Assembly: GCA_015066935.1 (NCBI GenBank)
Contig: SVNK01000001.1
Coordinates: 152,193-216,192 of the forward strand
Reading direction: 5' to 3'
Length of the DNA: 64,000 nucleotides
DNA from: Ruminococcus sp.
GTDB lineage: Bacteria > Bacillota > Clostridia > Oscillospirales > Ruminococcaceae
The first letter of the stretch is position 1. Each line of letters begins with the position of its first letter. Shown here piece after piece: positions 28,542-37,063 of this stretch. A program made the translations under genes and the position numbers. Under the pieces are notes generated by a model, which was given only the letters and a program-made list of their open reading frames with translations, had not been told where the DNA came from and ran no database searches.

Positions 28542-29900
28542 TTATTTTCTGTCTGCAAGCTTGACGTATTCCTTGTTTCTGGCAATTGCCTTGTATGCGG
28601 GACGGATAATACGGTTGCTTGTGATGATTTCCTCCATACGGTGAGCTGCCCATCCTGAAATACGTGCAACTGCGAAAAGCGGAGTAAAGAGGTCGTCGGG
28701 GATTCCCAGCATACGGTAAACGAGTCCCGAATACATATCAACATTCGCACACATGGTCTTGTCGCTGCCCTTGACTTCCTTGAAAACCTCGGGGGTAAGA
28801 CGCTCTATTGTTTCAAGAAGACGGAATTCAGCCTCAATCTCCCTGCCCTTTGCAAGCTCAAACGCCTTTTTCTTGAGTATTACGGCACGTGGGTCTGAAA
28901 TTGTATATACAGCGTGACCCATTCCGTAGATAAGACCTGAAAGGTCGTTGGACTCCTTACGGATGATGCTGCGCATATAGTCGGCAACCTCGCCCTCGTT
29001 CTCCCAGTTCTTTACATTCTCCTTGAAGTTGTCGAGCATATTGATTACCTGAAGATTTGCACCGCCGTGACGGGGTCCCTTCAGTGAGCAGACTGCCGAT
29101 GAATATGCAGAATAGGGGTCTGTACCCGAAGATGTAAGAACACGACAGGTAAATGTCGAATTGTTTCCGCCGCCGTGCTCTGCCTGAAGCATAAGGAGAC
29201 GGTCGAGAATCTGTGCCTCTGCCTTAGTGTACTGTCTGTCGGGACGGAGCATGGAAAGTATGCACTGTGCAGTATTCTCGGTATAGTTAATGGGGTGCAT
29301 TATCATGCTTTCGTTGTCGAACACATGACGCTTCACCTGATATGCATTTGCCATGATTACGGGCATTTTACCAATAAGGCTGATTGCGGTTTTCATTTCA
29401 TTTTCAAGACTCTTGTCCTCACAGTCCTCGTCGTACGAGTAAAGAGCGAGGATTGAACGTGCAAGCTTGTTCATGATATTCTGCGAAGGTGCCTTGAGAA
29501 TCATATCGGTTACGAAATCTCCGGGGAGGTCTCTTGCGAGCGAAAGAATTGTTGTAAATCCCTTGAGTTCCGATTCTGTTGGAAGATGTCCGAAAAGCAG
29601 AAGGAATGTAGTTTCCTCAAATCCGAATCGGTCTTCCTCTTCAACATTTGAAACGAGGTCGTTGATATTGTATCCACGGTAGATAAGCTGACCCGGAATA
29701 GGCTCAACCTCGCCCTCATTGATGATATATCCGTGTACATTGCAGATGTTGGTTATTCCTGCCATTACACCTGTACCGTCACTGTTTCTGAGACCTCTGT
29801 TCACATGATATTTTTCGTAAAGCTGCGGAGCAATTGCGGTATTTTCCTTAAGCTCCCTGCATAAATTTGTAATGTTGAAACCTGAAACGAAAGACTTCAT
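28542..29900 (-). CDS. gltA: Citrate synthase
   Basis: A 452-residue enzyme that condenses oxaloacetate and acetyl-CoA to citrate. Recognised from the oxaloacetate-binding EHGGGNNSTFTCRV (catalytic His), GPRHGGAN, and the second His in YGMGHAVYTISDPRA. The length and the N-terminal extension (SGFNITNLCRELKENTAIAP) fit the long citrate synthases of anaerobic Firmicutes. The ATG at 29900 has GGAGAG at 8 nt; an in-frame GTG at 29909 does not. In a fermentative anaerobe it probably feeds glutamate synthesis through a partial oxidative branch. Confidence 0.93.
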   Translation of the reverse strand: MKSFVSGFNITNLCRELKENTAIAPQLYEKYHVNRGLRNSDGTGVMAGITNICNVHGYIINEGEVEPIPGQLIYRGYNINDLVSNVEEEDRFGFEETTFLLLFGHLPTESELKGFTTILSLARDLPGDFVTDMILKAPSQNIMNKLARSILALYSYDEDCEDKSLENEMKTAISLIGKMPVIMANAYQVKRHVFDNESMIMHPINYTENTAQCILSMLRPDRQYTKAEAQILDRLLMLQAEHGGGNNSTFTCRVLTSSGTDPYSAYSSAVCSLKGPRHGGANLQVINMLDNFKENVKNWENEGEVADYMRSIIRKESNDLSGLIYGMGHAVYTISDPRAVILKKKAFELAKGREIEAEFRLLETIERLTPEVFKEVKGSDKTMCANVDMYSGLVYRMLGIPDDLFTPLFAVARISGWAAHRMEEIITSNRIIRPAYKAIARNKEYVKLADRK

Positions 29901-29933
29901 CGTTATCACTCTCCCTAAATATATTCATTATTA

Positions 29934-29962
29934 ATTATACACCATATTTAAAGCCGTGTCAA
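29934..29962 (-). promoter_or_regulatory. Strong promoter for the gltA-pgsA series
   Basis: On the minus strand, TTGACA (29957-29962), 17 nt, then TATAAT (29934-29939), a perfect consensus. It is the only strong promoter I found between 29.9 and 19.4 kb on this strand, though internal promoters cannot be excluded. Confidence 0.85.
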
Positions 29963-30054
29963 GGATTCACCGTGTTTTCGTCATTTATCGGAGACACGGG
30001 TCACTCATGTCCCTGAACAGAACCATGCCACGTGAAAAAACAAAGGAGGAACTT

Positions 30055-31104
30055 ATGAAAAAACAGCTCATATCTATATGTATTCTTGCGGCATCTATAA
30101 TATTTCTCCCTGCTGTACCTGTATGCTTTGCGGAGAACAGTCCCGTAAAAGAGTCGGCGGCTCTGTCTGCTCATGAAACCGAAAATGCGTCGGAACCGTC
30201 CGCCGTACTGCTGAAAACTCCCGAAATATCGGACTATATCGGTACTCCCTACAAGGTTCTTGACGTTTCAACGGGAAAGATTCTTGAAGTTTCGGAACTT
30301 GAATATGTAATCGGTGCGGTCTGTGCGGAGATGCCTGCCTCGTTTGAGACCGAAGCTCTGAAGGCACAGGCGGTCGCCGCACATACTTATGCCGAGCGTC
30401 AGCGTCTGCGTGAACGAAGTTCCCCCACTAAAGAGCTTAAAGGTGCCGATTTCTCCAACGATACCTCAAAATATCAGGGCTACTTCACCAAAGAACAGGC
30501 AAAACGTTTCTTCGGTGAGAACTTTGATGAAAACTATGCTAAAATTTCAGCCGCCGCCGCAGAGGTTCTCCCGTGTATCATCACCTTTGAGGACGAACCG
30601 ATTATTTCGGCGTTCCATTCAATGTCGTCGGGCAGGACAGAAAGTGCCGAAAATGCGTGGGGAGGCGTGGTTGAGTACCTTGTCCCCGTTGACAGCAGCT
30701 CCGATACAGAAGCTCCCAAGTACCGTGAGGAGGTCCGCTACACAAAAGAAGTCCTCAGCCACAAACTGAAAACTGCCTTCCCGCAAGCTGCTTTAGGCGA
30801 CGATTTCACAAAATGGCTCAGCGTGGGCAGCGTGTCCGATTCGGGGACGGTTCTCGAAGCGGAGGTCGGCGGTATGAAGGTCAGCGGAAACGACGTCCGT
30901 ACCGCACTTGCACTGCGTTCAGCCTGCTTTGAGGTGAAATACGTCGGCGAGGAAATCGTCCTCACGACAAAGGGTTACGGTCACGGAGTAGGAATGAGTC
31001 AGTACGGAGCAAACGCAATGGCTGCCGAGGGTAAAACGTGGCGTGAAATTATCGGTCATTACTACAAAAACTGCGACATCACCGAACTTAAAACCGCAAA
31101 ATAA
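30055..31104 (+). CDS. SpoIID/LytB domain protein
   Basis: A 349-residue exported protein: signal peptide MKKQLISICILAASIIFLPA, then a SpoIID domain with LEYVIGAVCAEMPASFETEALKAQAV and the C-terminal GYGHGVGMSQYGANAMA. SpoIID is a lytic transglycosylase that remodels peptidoglycan during engulfment in sporulating Firmicutes. The conserved Glu in AEMPASFE matches the catalytic residue of the family. AGGAGG precedes the ATG. No other sporulation gene is in the window. Rumen Ruminococcus strains are usually non-sporulating, so it may serve ordinary wall turnover. Confidence 0.9.
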   Translation: MKKQLISICILAASIIFLPAVPVCFAENSPVKESAALSAHETENASEPSAVLLKTPEISDYIGTPYKVLDVSTGKILEVSELEYVIGAVCAEMPASFETEALKAQAVAAHTYAERQRLRERSSPTKELKGADFSNDTSKYQGYFTKEQAKRFFGENFDENYAKISAAAAEVLPCIITFEDEPIISAFHSMSSGRTESAENAWGGVVEYLVPVDSSSDTEAPKYREEVRYTKEVLSHKLKTAFPQAALGDDFTKWLSVGSVSDSGTVLEAEVGGMKVSGNDVRTALALRSACFEVKYVGEEIVLTTKGYGHGVGMSQYGANAMAAEGKTWREIIGHYYKNCDITELKTAK

Positions 31105-31147
31105 CCCGTATCCGCTGAAATATAATACGGACGGAAAATGGTAATGC

Positions 31148-31462
31148 CCACATAAAAGTTTTATATGTATTTATCGGGGGAAACCTTTCTGAGGAAAGGT
31201 TCTCCCCCGAACCCCCTTCCAAAGACTTTTAATACAAATTTCAGCCATACAGGGCACACACCATAAAAACAAGAAATTCAAACATTTCCCGGTGTGCCCT
31301 GTACGGCTGAAATTTCATACTGAAAGTTTTAGGAAAGGAGTTTGAGGATGACTCCCCACAGTGTGGGGAGATGTCCGAAGGACAGAGGGGACAGGCTCCC
31401 GTTGGGAGAACCCTTTTTCAAAAGGGTTTTCCTCAATAAGTCACGTATATACTTCTGTATGG
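31148..31462. repeat. Giant cruciform element, copy B (reversed), with 58-bp passenger
   Basis: Reverse-oriented relative to copies A and C. The right-type arm hairpin (GGGGGAAACC / GGTTCTCCCCC) comes first. The central stem AATTTCAGCC...GGCACAC pairs with GTGTGCCC...GGCTGAAATT. The left-type hairpin at the end is interrupted by a 58-bp hairpin-rich insert (31349-31406). It fills the gap between the convergent SpoIID-like and U32-like genes. Confidence 0.85.
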
Positions 31463-31471
31463 ACAGCGCCC

Positions 31472-32413
31472 TTATTCGCCTTCAATACGGACAACGCCGT
31501 TGTTTTCAAGGTTGAAAAGCAGCATAAAACGTGCCTCGTCCCTGAATTCGGGCTTGACCATGTAATAAAGGTAGGTCTCTATGAGGTTGAGACGTGAGGA
31601 GGTTCTGCCCTCGATTTTGAACTGCTCAAAGCCCATGGGGATGTATTTTTCCCAGATGTCATCGGGAGTAACATGAGTGCTGAGTCCCTTGATGTCGAAA
31701 ATGGTACGGTCGGCACAGCCGCAGTCCATATTGGTAATACCATGCTCGCTCAGTCTGAACGGCTTATCCGGATACTTTGCAACGTGCTCGCATACGGCAA
31801 TCTGCTGAAGTCCAAGCTGACGATAATGCTCGGTTCTTCTCTTGCAGGCAGGGTCGCAGCAGGCATTCACGAGAATCTCCATTTTCTCCTTATGAGGAAG
31901 CTTCTCAAGAATGTCGAACTTGTTGTTCAGGTCGTAATCCATGACAACTACGCTGTAGTCCTTTTCCATTTCCTCACGGAGCTTTTCGGGGTCGGTGATA
32001 CGCTTGCAGGTGGAGCTTGTCAGCTTGTAGTTGGGGTATGTTCTGCGGATGTAGTCCTCAAGCAGAGGAGAATTCACGATAACCTCGTTGATGCCGTTGT
32101 CTGCAAGCTTCAGAACCTCGTTGCAGAACTTGTCGCTGAGGTGCTTTTCCTCAATCATGGGATTCGTGAAGGTAAAACGCATCGGAATACCGTTCCTGCC
32201 AAGTGTATTTATTACGCCTCTTACAAAGTTCATGTTGCATATTCCCGGAACTGTTCTTCCGCCGTTCCAGAGAGACTGCGGAAATGTTCCGTAGACAGAG
32301 GCAATTTCAACGCCCTCACGGAAATAGTGGGGACAGTTTTTTATCATCGTTGCAAACACGTAGTTGAACTTGAACTGGCTTGCAAAATCAGGAAGATGAA
32401 ATCTTGCTCTCAT
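31472..32413 (-). CDS. U32-like cysteine-rich protein (paralogue 1)
   Basis: A 313-residue soluble protein. I do not know an exact match. It looks related to the U32 'peptidase' superfamily (UbiU, UbiV, TrhP, RlhA), which are Fe-S proteins rather than true proteases. The motif FKIEGRTSS near residues 265-273 resembles the U32 KIEGR element, and Cys at about 186, 190, 208 and 233 have the spacing of the four cluster ligands. C136 (TSSTCKR) is also kept in the neighbour. WNGGR and RFTFTN near the N-terminus are strictly shared with the second paralogue. It could modify RNA or a metabolite by hydroxylation; this is inference. Confidence 0.55.
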   Translation of the reverse strand: MRARFHLPDFASQFKFNYVFATMIKNCPHYFREGVEIASVYGTFPQSLWNGGRTVPGICNMNFVRGVINTLGRNGIPMRFTFTNPMIEEKHLSDKFCNEVLKLADNGINEVIVNSPLLEDYIRRTYPNYKLTSSTCKRITDPEKLREEMEKDYSVVVMDYDLNNKFDILEKLPHKEKMEILVNACCDPACKRRTEHYRQLGLQQIAVCEHVAKYPDKPFRLSEHGITNMDCGCADRTIFDIKGLSTHVTPDDIWEKYIPMGFEQFKIEGRTSSRLNLIETYLYYMVKPEFRDEARFMLLFNLENNGVVRIEGE

Positions 32414-32423
32414 AGCCGTCTCC

Positions 32424-33362
32424 TTATCTGAATATTAGTGCCCCGGTGCTTTCAAGAGCGTTCAGCAGATAGAATCTCGCTTCATCCCTGCACTCGGGTT
32501 TCGCCATGTAGTACATATATGTTTCAAGACAGTTGAGTGTACTTGCGGTTCTGCCCTCGATTTTGAACTGCTCAAAGCCCATGGGAACGTACTTTTCCCA
32601 TATATCGTCGGGAGAAATATGTGTCTTGAGGTTTCTGATTTCGAATGTGCCTCTCTTTGCAAAGACACATCCGCCGTAGTTGTTGGGGTCGTATTTGAGT
32701 CTGTCGAAGGGAGCATTCGGGTACTTCTTTATATGCTCACAGTAGGCAATCTGCTGTTCTCCGAGTGAGTAGTAGTGCCCGGCACGGACGGGACATTCAG
32801 GTGTGCAGACCGCATTCACAAGAAATTCGATGTCCTTCTTTCTGGGGAGTCTTTCAAGTATATCGAACTTGTTGTTGAGGTCGTAGTCCGCAACGACTAT
32901 GTGGTAGTCCTTTTCAAGCTCCGCAACGAGTGCCTCCTCGGAGTTCAGACGTTTACAGGTGGAGCTTGTCAGCTTGTACTTGGGGAAATTGTTGCGGATG
33001 TACTTTTCAAGAATTTCCGATACGACGATAACCTCGTTGAAACCGTTATTCGCAAGATTCAGAATCATGTTGCAGCGTTCATCGCTGAGATGCTTCTTTT
33101 CAAGTGCGGGATTGGTGAATGTGAAACGAAGCGGAATACCCTCGTCGTTGAAGGTCTTTATGACGCTTTTGATGAAATTCTTGTCGGTGTTTCCCGGCTG
33201 AGGACGTCCTCCATTCCAGAGACACGGCGGAAATACTCCGTAGAATGAGGCGATTTCAACGCCCTCTCTGAAAAAATCGGGACGCTTCTTCAGCATCTCC
33301 ACAAACATATAATTAAGCTTGAAATTTCCCGAAAAATCGGGCAGATGAAATCTTACTCGCAT
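32424..33362 (-). CDS. U32-like cysteine-rich protein (paralogue 2)
   Basis: A 312-residue paralogue of the next gene, more than half identical over its full length by eye, separated by 10 bp, so they form a tandem pair probably working together. Shared blocks are RFHLPDF, FREGVEIAS, LWNGGR, RFTFTNP, KHLSD, KLTSSTCKR, DYDLNNKFDIL, SPDDIWEKY.PMGFEQFKIEGR and KPE.RDEARF. The Cys set (near 136, 186, 190, 208, 233) is conserved although surrounding residues differ (NAVCTPEC versus NACCDPAC). UbiU and UbiV likewise act as a heterodimer of two U32 paralogues. Function here is unknown. Confidence 0.55.
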   Translation of the reverse strand: MRVRFHLPDFSGNFKLNYMFVEMLKKRPDFFREGVEIASFYGVFPPCLWNGGRPQPGNTDKNFIKSVIKTFNDEGIPLRFTFTNPALEKKHLSDERCNMILNLANNGFNEVIVVSEILEKYIRNNFPKYKLTSSTCKRLNSEEALVAELEKDYHIVVADYDLNNKFDILERLPRKKDIEFLVNAVCTPECPVRAGHYYSLGEQQIAYCEHIKKYPNAPFDRLKYDPNNYGGCVFAKRGTFEIRNLKTHISPDDIWEKYVPMGFEQFKIEGRTASTLNCLETYMYYMAKPECRDEARFYLLNALESTGALIFR

Positions 33363-33475
33363 TGAATACCTCCGTGTTCGAATTAAGAATTAAGAATTAT
33401 GAATTAAGAATCAGGCACTTCCGTTGGTCGTACCTACATATATGCGGCAATCATTATATAATTACGAATTACGCA
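33363..33475. repeat. Repeat-like gap with decayed palindrome
   Basis: AATTAAGAATTAAGAATTATG tracts, a degenerate half of the GGACGACC palindrome (CCGTTGGTCGTACC at 33420-33433) and TAATTACGAATTACGCATTAT next to the hydE stop. The same AT-rich tract accompanies palindromes at leuD, leuC/ilvD and ilvC. Confidence 0.6.
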
Positions 33476-34513
33476 TTATATCACGCAGTCTCCACGCTCG
33501 GAAACGGCAGTATAACCTGCTGCGGAAATCTGTCTCCGCAGAGCTTCAAGACCCTCGGCAGCCTCTGCTCCCACAGAAAGCTTATTGTCGTAGAGGTCGT
33601 ACTTCTTCCGCACCGCCGACGGCGAAAGATTCGGCATAACAACATTACAGCCCGTTTTCAGTCCAAGTTCACGTCCATTCGGAGCGATAGTCCCGAGAGC
33701 CGTCGTTGCAGGCAGCAGTACCTTCGGAAACATCAGTCTTATTATCCCCAGCAGTCTGAGTGTAAGACCAAGCGTTCCGCCCTTCATATCGGCAAACGGA
33801 GTGCAGTGGTGCGGCACAAACGGTCCGATTCCTATCATGTGCGGACGAAGCTCCTGCATGAAACGAAGGTCAGCAATGATATGCTCCGTAGTCTGGAAAG
33901 GCGCTCCCACCATGAAGCCTGCACCTGTCTGATAACCGAGTTCACGCAGGTCGTACAGACAGCGTTTACGGCTTTCAAGAGTCATTTTATCGGGGTGGAG
34001 TCTGCTGTAAAGCTCGTGTGAAGCCGCCTCGTGACGAAGCAGATAACGGTCCGCACCTGCCTCCTTCATAAGTCTGTAGCTCTCACGTGAACGCTCTCCC
34101 AGCGAAAGCGTTATCGCACAATCAGGATAGCGACGTCGTATCTCCGCAATAAGCGGTACCGTTACATCGTCGGTGAAGCTCATGTCCTCGCCGCCCTGAA
34201 GCACAAATGTGCGGAACCCCAGTTCATAGCCGATTCCGCAGCAATCCAGAATTTCATCGGGAGTAAGTCTGTAGCGTTCTGCGGTAAGGTTGCTTCGTCT
34301 TATGCCGCAGTAAAGACAGTCGTTGCGGCAATAGCTTGAAATCTCGATAAGTCCTCTCAGAAACACTTTGTCGCCGTAATGCACACGTCTTACTGCATCG
34401 GCATATGTGACGAGTGCCTGTGCCGCAGAAGGGTCGTCCGTTTCTATAAGGCGGACAAGCTCCTCATCGGAGAGGTCACCGTGGGTATATAGTTTTTCGG
34501 CAAGCTTCTTCAT
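33476..34513 (-). CDS. hydE: [FeFe] hydrogenase H-cluster maturase HydE
   Basis: A 345-residue radical-SAM enzyme involved in building the H-cluster of [FeFe] hydrogenase. It has the cluster motif CRNDCLYCGIRRSN (C-x3-C-x2-C), then GFRTFVLQGGEDM, LSLGERS, RHEAASHELYSRLHP and TGAGFMVGAPFQT. These separate HydE from biotin synthase and PylB. The protein is slightly short but complete. hydF and hydG are not nearby, so maturation genes are scattered. It begins one base after the nadA stop, which implies co-transcription. Hydrogen production fits a fermentative Ruminococcus. Confidence 0.9.
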   Translation of the reverse strand: MKKLAEKLYTHGDLSDEELVRLIETDDPSAAQALVTYADAVRRVHYGDKVFLRGLIEISSYCRNDCLYCGIRRSNLTAERYRLTPDEILDCCGIGYELGFRTFVLQGGEDMSFTDDVTVPLIAEIRRRYPDCAITLSLGERSRESYRLMKEAGADRYLLRHEAASHELYSRLHPDKMTLESRKRCLYDLRELGYQTGAGFMVGAPFQTTEHIIADLRFMQELRPHMIGIGPFVPHHCTPFADMKGGTLGLTLRLLGIIRLMFPKVLLPATTALGTIAPNGRELGLKTGCNVVMPNLSPSAVRKKYDLYDNKLSVGAEAAEGLEALRRQISAAGYTAVSERGDCVI

Positions 34514-34514
34514 A

Positions 34515-35447
34515 TCAGCCGCCCAGACGTATCATTTCGTCGATACATTTTCTTGAATCGGCAATCAGCTTTTCGTCCATCAGGATTTCGTACATTTCGC
34601 CGTCGCCGCCGCCTATTCCGACAAGTGTATTGTATATATCGGGGAGCGTTGTAAGCTTCATGTCACGGCATATGAGGTCGGGAGAAAGCGGATAGAATTT
34701 CTTATCGGGACATTCATACTGAAGATGCTCAACGATTGAATTTTCCGTACCGATAATGAACTCTCTTGCATTGGAATTACGGGCAAAATCAATGATTCCC
34801 GTAGTTGAGCCGACATAGTCCGCAAGCTCTGCAACCTCAGGTCTGCATTCGGGATGAACAAGAAACATCGCTTCGGGATGAGCCTTCTTCACTTCCAGAG
34901 CCTGTTCGGGAGTAACTGCTCTGTGTACGGGACAGCCTCCGTCAAGAAGCATAATGTCCTTTTCGGGGACATTGCGTTTTACGTAGTCACCGAGGTTGCA
35001 GTCGGGGACGAAAAGAATCTTTTCAGCGTCCATATTTCTGACGATTTTCAGTGCACTTGCCGACGTTACACACACGTCGCACACCGTTTTCAGCTCGGCA
35101 GTCGTATTGATATACGCAACAACGGCTCTGTCGGGTTCTTTTTCCCTGATTTTCGCAATGTACTCCCTGCTGAACTGCTCAGCCATCGGACATCCCGCAC
35201 CCTTCTTCGAAAGATACACGTGCTTATCGGGGGAGAGGATTTTTGCGGTTTCTGCCATGAAATGAACTCCGCAGAAAAGTATATTCTCAGCCTCAATGTT
35301 CATAGCGTCAACGCTGAGCTTGTAGCTGTCGCCCGTAAAATCGGCAATTTCGCAGATTTCCCTGCCCTGATAGCAGTGTGCGAGTATAGCCGTATTCGTA
35401 ATCTTTTTAAGTTTGCATATTCTGTCCTGAAGATCTCTAACCTTCAT
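34515..35447 (-). CDS. nadA: Quinolinate synthase NadA
   Basis: A 310-residue [4Fe-4S] enzyme that condenses iminoaspartate with dihydroxyacetone phosphate to quinolinate in NAD synthesis. Recognised from AHCYQGREI.EIADFTGDS, ILFCGVHFMAETAKIL, PDCNLGDYVKR, VHPECRPEV and SIVEHLQYECPDKKFYPL. Conserved Cys in FCGVHF, HPEC and, near the end, LICRDMKLT are candidates for the three ligands. nadB and nadC, usually adjacent, are absent. It is placed between ridA (24 bp) and hydE (1 bp), an unusual location at the tail of an amino-acid operon. Confidence 0.94.
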   Translation of the reverse strand: MKVRDLQDRICKLKKITNTAILAHCYQGREICEIADFTGDSYKLSVDAMNIEAENILFCGVHFMAETAKILSPDKHVYLSKKGAGCPMAEQFSREYIAKIREKEPDRAVVAYINTTAELKTVCDVCVTSASALKIVRNMDAEKILFVPDCNLGDYVKRNVPEKDIMLLDGGCPVHRAVTPEQALEVKKAHPEAMFLVHPECRPEVAELADYVGSTTGIIDFARNSNAREFIIGTENSIVEHLQYECPDKKFYPLSPDLICRDMKLTTLPDIYNTLVGIGGGDGEMYEILMDEKLIADSRKCIDEMIRLGG

Positions 35448-35471
35448 ATAATCACCATACCTTTATATCAT

Positions 35472-35849
35472 TCAGAGGCTGCTCTCGGCAATGACCTCAA
35501 CTTCTGCAAGAACATTCTTCGGGAGAGTCTTTACGGCTACACAGCTCCTTGCGGGAAGCGATGTGAAATACTTTCCGTAGACCTCGTTGAATGCGGCAAA
35601 ATCGTCCATATCTGCAAGATAGCACGTTGTCTTAACTGCCTTTTCAAAGGACGAGCCTGCCGTTCTGAGAACCTCGCCGAGATTCTTCATAATCTGCTCC
35701 GTCTGACCCTTTATGTCCTGTGCTTCGACGGTATTTGTCGCCGGATTAATGGCAATCTGTCCCGATGTGTAGACCATGCCGTTTGATACTACTGCCTGCG
35801 AGTAGGGTCCCACTGCGGCAGGCGCTCTGTCTGTGTGAATCTTTATCAT
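35472..35849 (-). CDS. ridA: Reactive intermediate/imine deaminase RidA
   Basis: A 125-residue YjgF/YER057c/UK114-family protein. It hydrolyses 2-aminoacrylate and 2-iminobutyrate, the reactive products released by PLP-dependent threonine or serine dehydratase, and so protects PLP enzymes. Family features are AVGPYSQAVVSNGMVYTSGQI, the catalytic Arg in LPARSCVAV, and the C-terminal VEVIAE. It starts 14 bp after ilvA, whose product it acts on, giving a clear functional pairing. Confidence 0.95.
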   Translation of the reverse strand: MIKIHTDRAPAAVGPYSQAVVSNGMVYTSGQIAINPATNTVEAQDIKGQTEQIMKNLGEVLRTAGSSFEKAVKTTCYLADMDDFAAFNEVYGKYFTSLPARSCVAVKTLPKNVLAEVEVIAESSL

Positions 35850-35863
35850 GATGAATCTTCTCC

Positions 35864-37063
35864 TTATTCGTTGATTATCTTGAAACCGTAATCTCTGAGA
35901 GCACTGCGGATTTCCTCGATATGCTCATAATTTCTCGTTTCAAGCACAAGACGCAGATAACAGCCGTTGACAGCTGAGCCCTCATTTGCACGTTCATGGT
36001 GGATTGAAATTACGTTTCCGCCAAGCTCCGCAATAATCCTCGAAACGTCCATAAGCTGACCGGGCTTGTCAAGAAGCTCTATAGTAAGCGTGATGTTTCT
36101 TCCCGTCATGAGCAGTCCACGCTTGATGACTCTTGAAAGTATCGTAACGTCGATGTTTCCGCCTGATACAAGACAGACAACCTTTTTGCCCTTTACGGGA
36201 ACTTTGTTGAACATTGCCGCTGCTACGGGAACTGCTCCCGCACCCTCGGAAACGAGCTTCTGCTGCTCCATAAGTGCGAGGATAGCGGCAGAGATTTCGT
36301 CGTCACTTACCGTAACAATGTCGTCAACGTACTTCGAAACGATTTCGAAGGTATTCACGCCGGGTTCCTTTACAGCAATACCGTCGGCAATGGTTGAAAC
36401 GCTGTCAAGACGCTGAATACCGCCGTCCTTAACGGATTTGTACATACTCGGAGCACCTGCCGCCTGTACGCCGTAAACCTTGATTTTCGGATTCAGGCTC
36501 TTGAGGGCAAAGGCTATTCCTGAGATAAGTCCGCCGCCGCCAATCGGAACGATAACTGCGTCGAGGTCGGGAATCTGCTCTAACAGTTCAAGACCGATTG
36601 TACCCTGACCTGCAATTACATTCTCGTCGTCAAAGGGATGGATGAATGTGTATCCGTGCTCGTCACGCTGACGGAGAGCCTCGGCATAGGCGTCGTCGTA
36701 GACACCCTTGACAAGACATACCTCGGCACCGTAGCTCTTGGTTGCCTCCACCTTGGAAATCGGAGCTCCGTCGGGGAGACAGATTATTGATTTTATGCCG
36801 TTTTTTGCAGCAGCAAGAGCCACTCCCTGAGCGTGGTTGCCTGCCGAACAGGCGATAACTCCCTTAGCCTTTTCCTCGTCGGAAAGCTGGGACATTCTGT
36901 AGTAAGCTCCCCTCACCTTGAATGAGCCTGTAATCTGGAGATTCTCTGTTTTAAGCCAGATTTCGGAATCTGTGTTGAGCTTGGGAGCATAGATTACGTC
37001 GGTTTCCCTGATAACCTGCTTGAGGACGTATCTTGCGTGGTAGATTCTGTCTAATGTAATCAT
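35864..37063 (-). CDS. ilvA: Threonine ammonia-lyase with ACT domain
   Basis: A 399-residue PLP enzyme that turns threonine into 2-oxobutanoate for isoleucine. It has the PLP lysine in TGSFKVRGAYY, the SAGNHAQGVA phosphate loop region and the GGGGLISG loop. A single C-terminal ACT domain (about 325-399, ITLTIELLDKPGQL) could bind an allosteric amino acid. The length matches the short TdcB/IlvA form, so a catabolic role is possible, but the ilv/leu context favours biosynthesis. Its ATG overlaps the end of the DUF815 gene by 4 bp (ATGA). Confidence 0.92.
   Translation of the reverse strand: MITLDRIYHARYVLKQVIRETDVIYAPKLNTDSEIWLKTENLQITGSFKVRGAYYRMSQLSDEEKAKGVIACSAGNHAQGVALAAAKNGIKSIICLPDGAPISKVEATKSYGAEVCLVKGVYDDAYAEALRQRDEHGYTFIHPFDDENVIAGQGTIGLELLEQIPDLDAVIVPIGGGGLISGIAFALKSLNPKIKVYGVQAAGAPSMYKSVKDGGIQRLDSVSTIADGIAVKEPGVNTFEIVSKYVDDIVTVSDDEISAAILALMEQQKLVSEGAGAVPVAAAMFNKVPVKGKKVVCLVSGGNIDVTILSRVIKRGLLMTGRNITLTIELLDKPGQLMDVSRIIAELGGNVISIHHERANEGSAVNGCYLRLVLETRNYEHIEEIRSALRDYGFKIINE

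Noticed and set aside
31105..31147. Possible extension of copy B by an outer inverted repeat like those of copies A and C
   Set aside because: Only short, imperfect matches (CCACAT.AAAAG versus CCATACAGAAG) could be found; no long perfect flanking arms.
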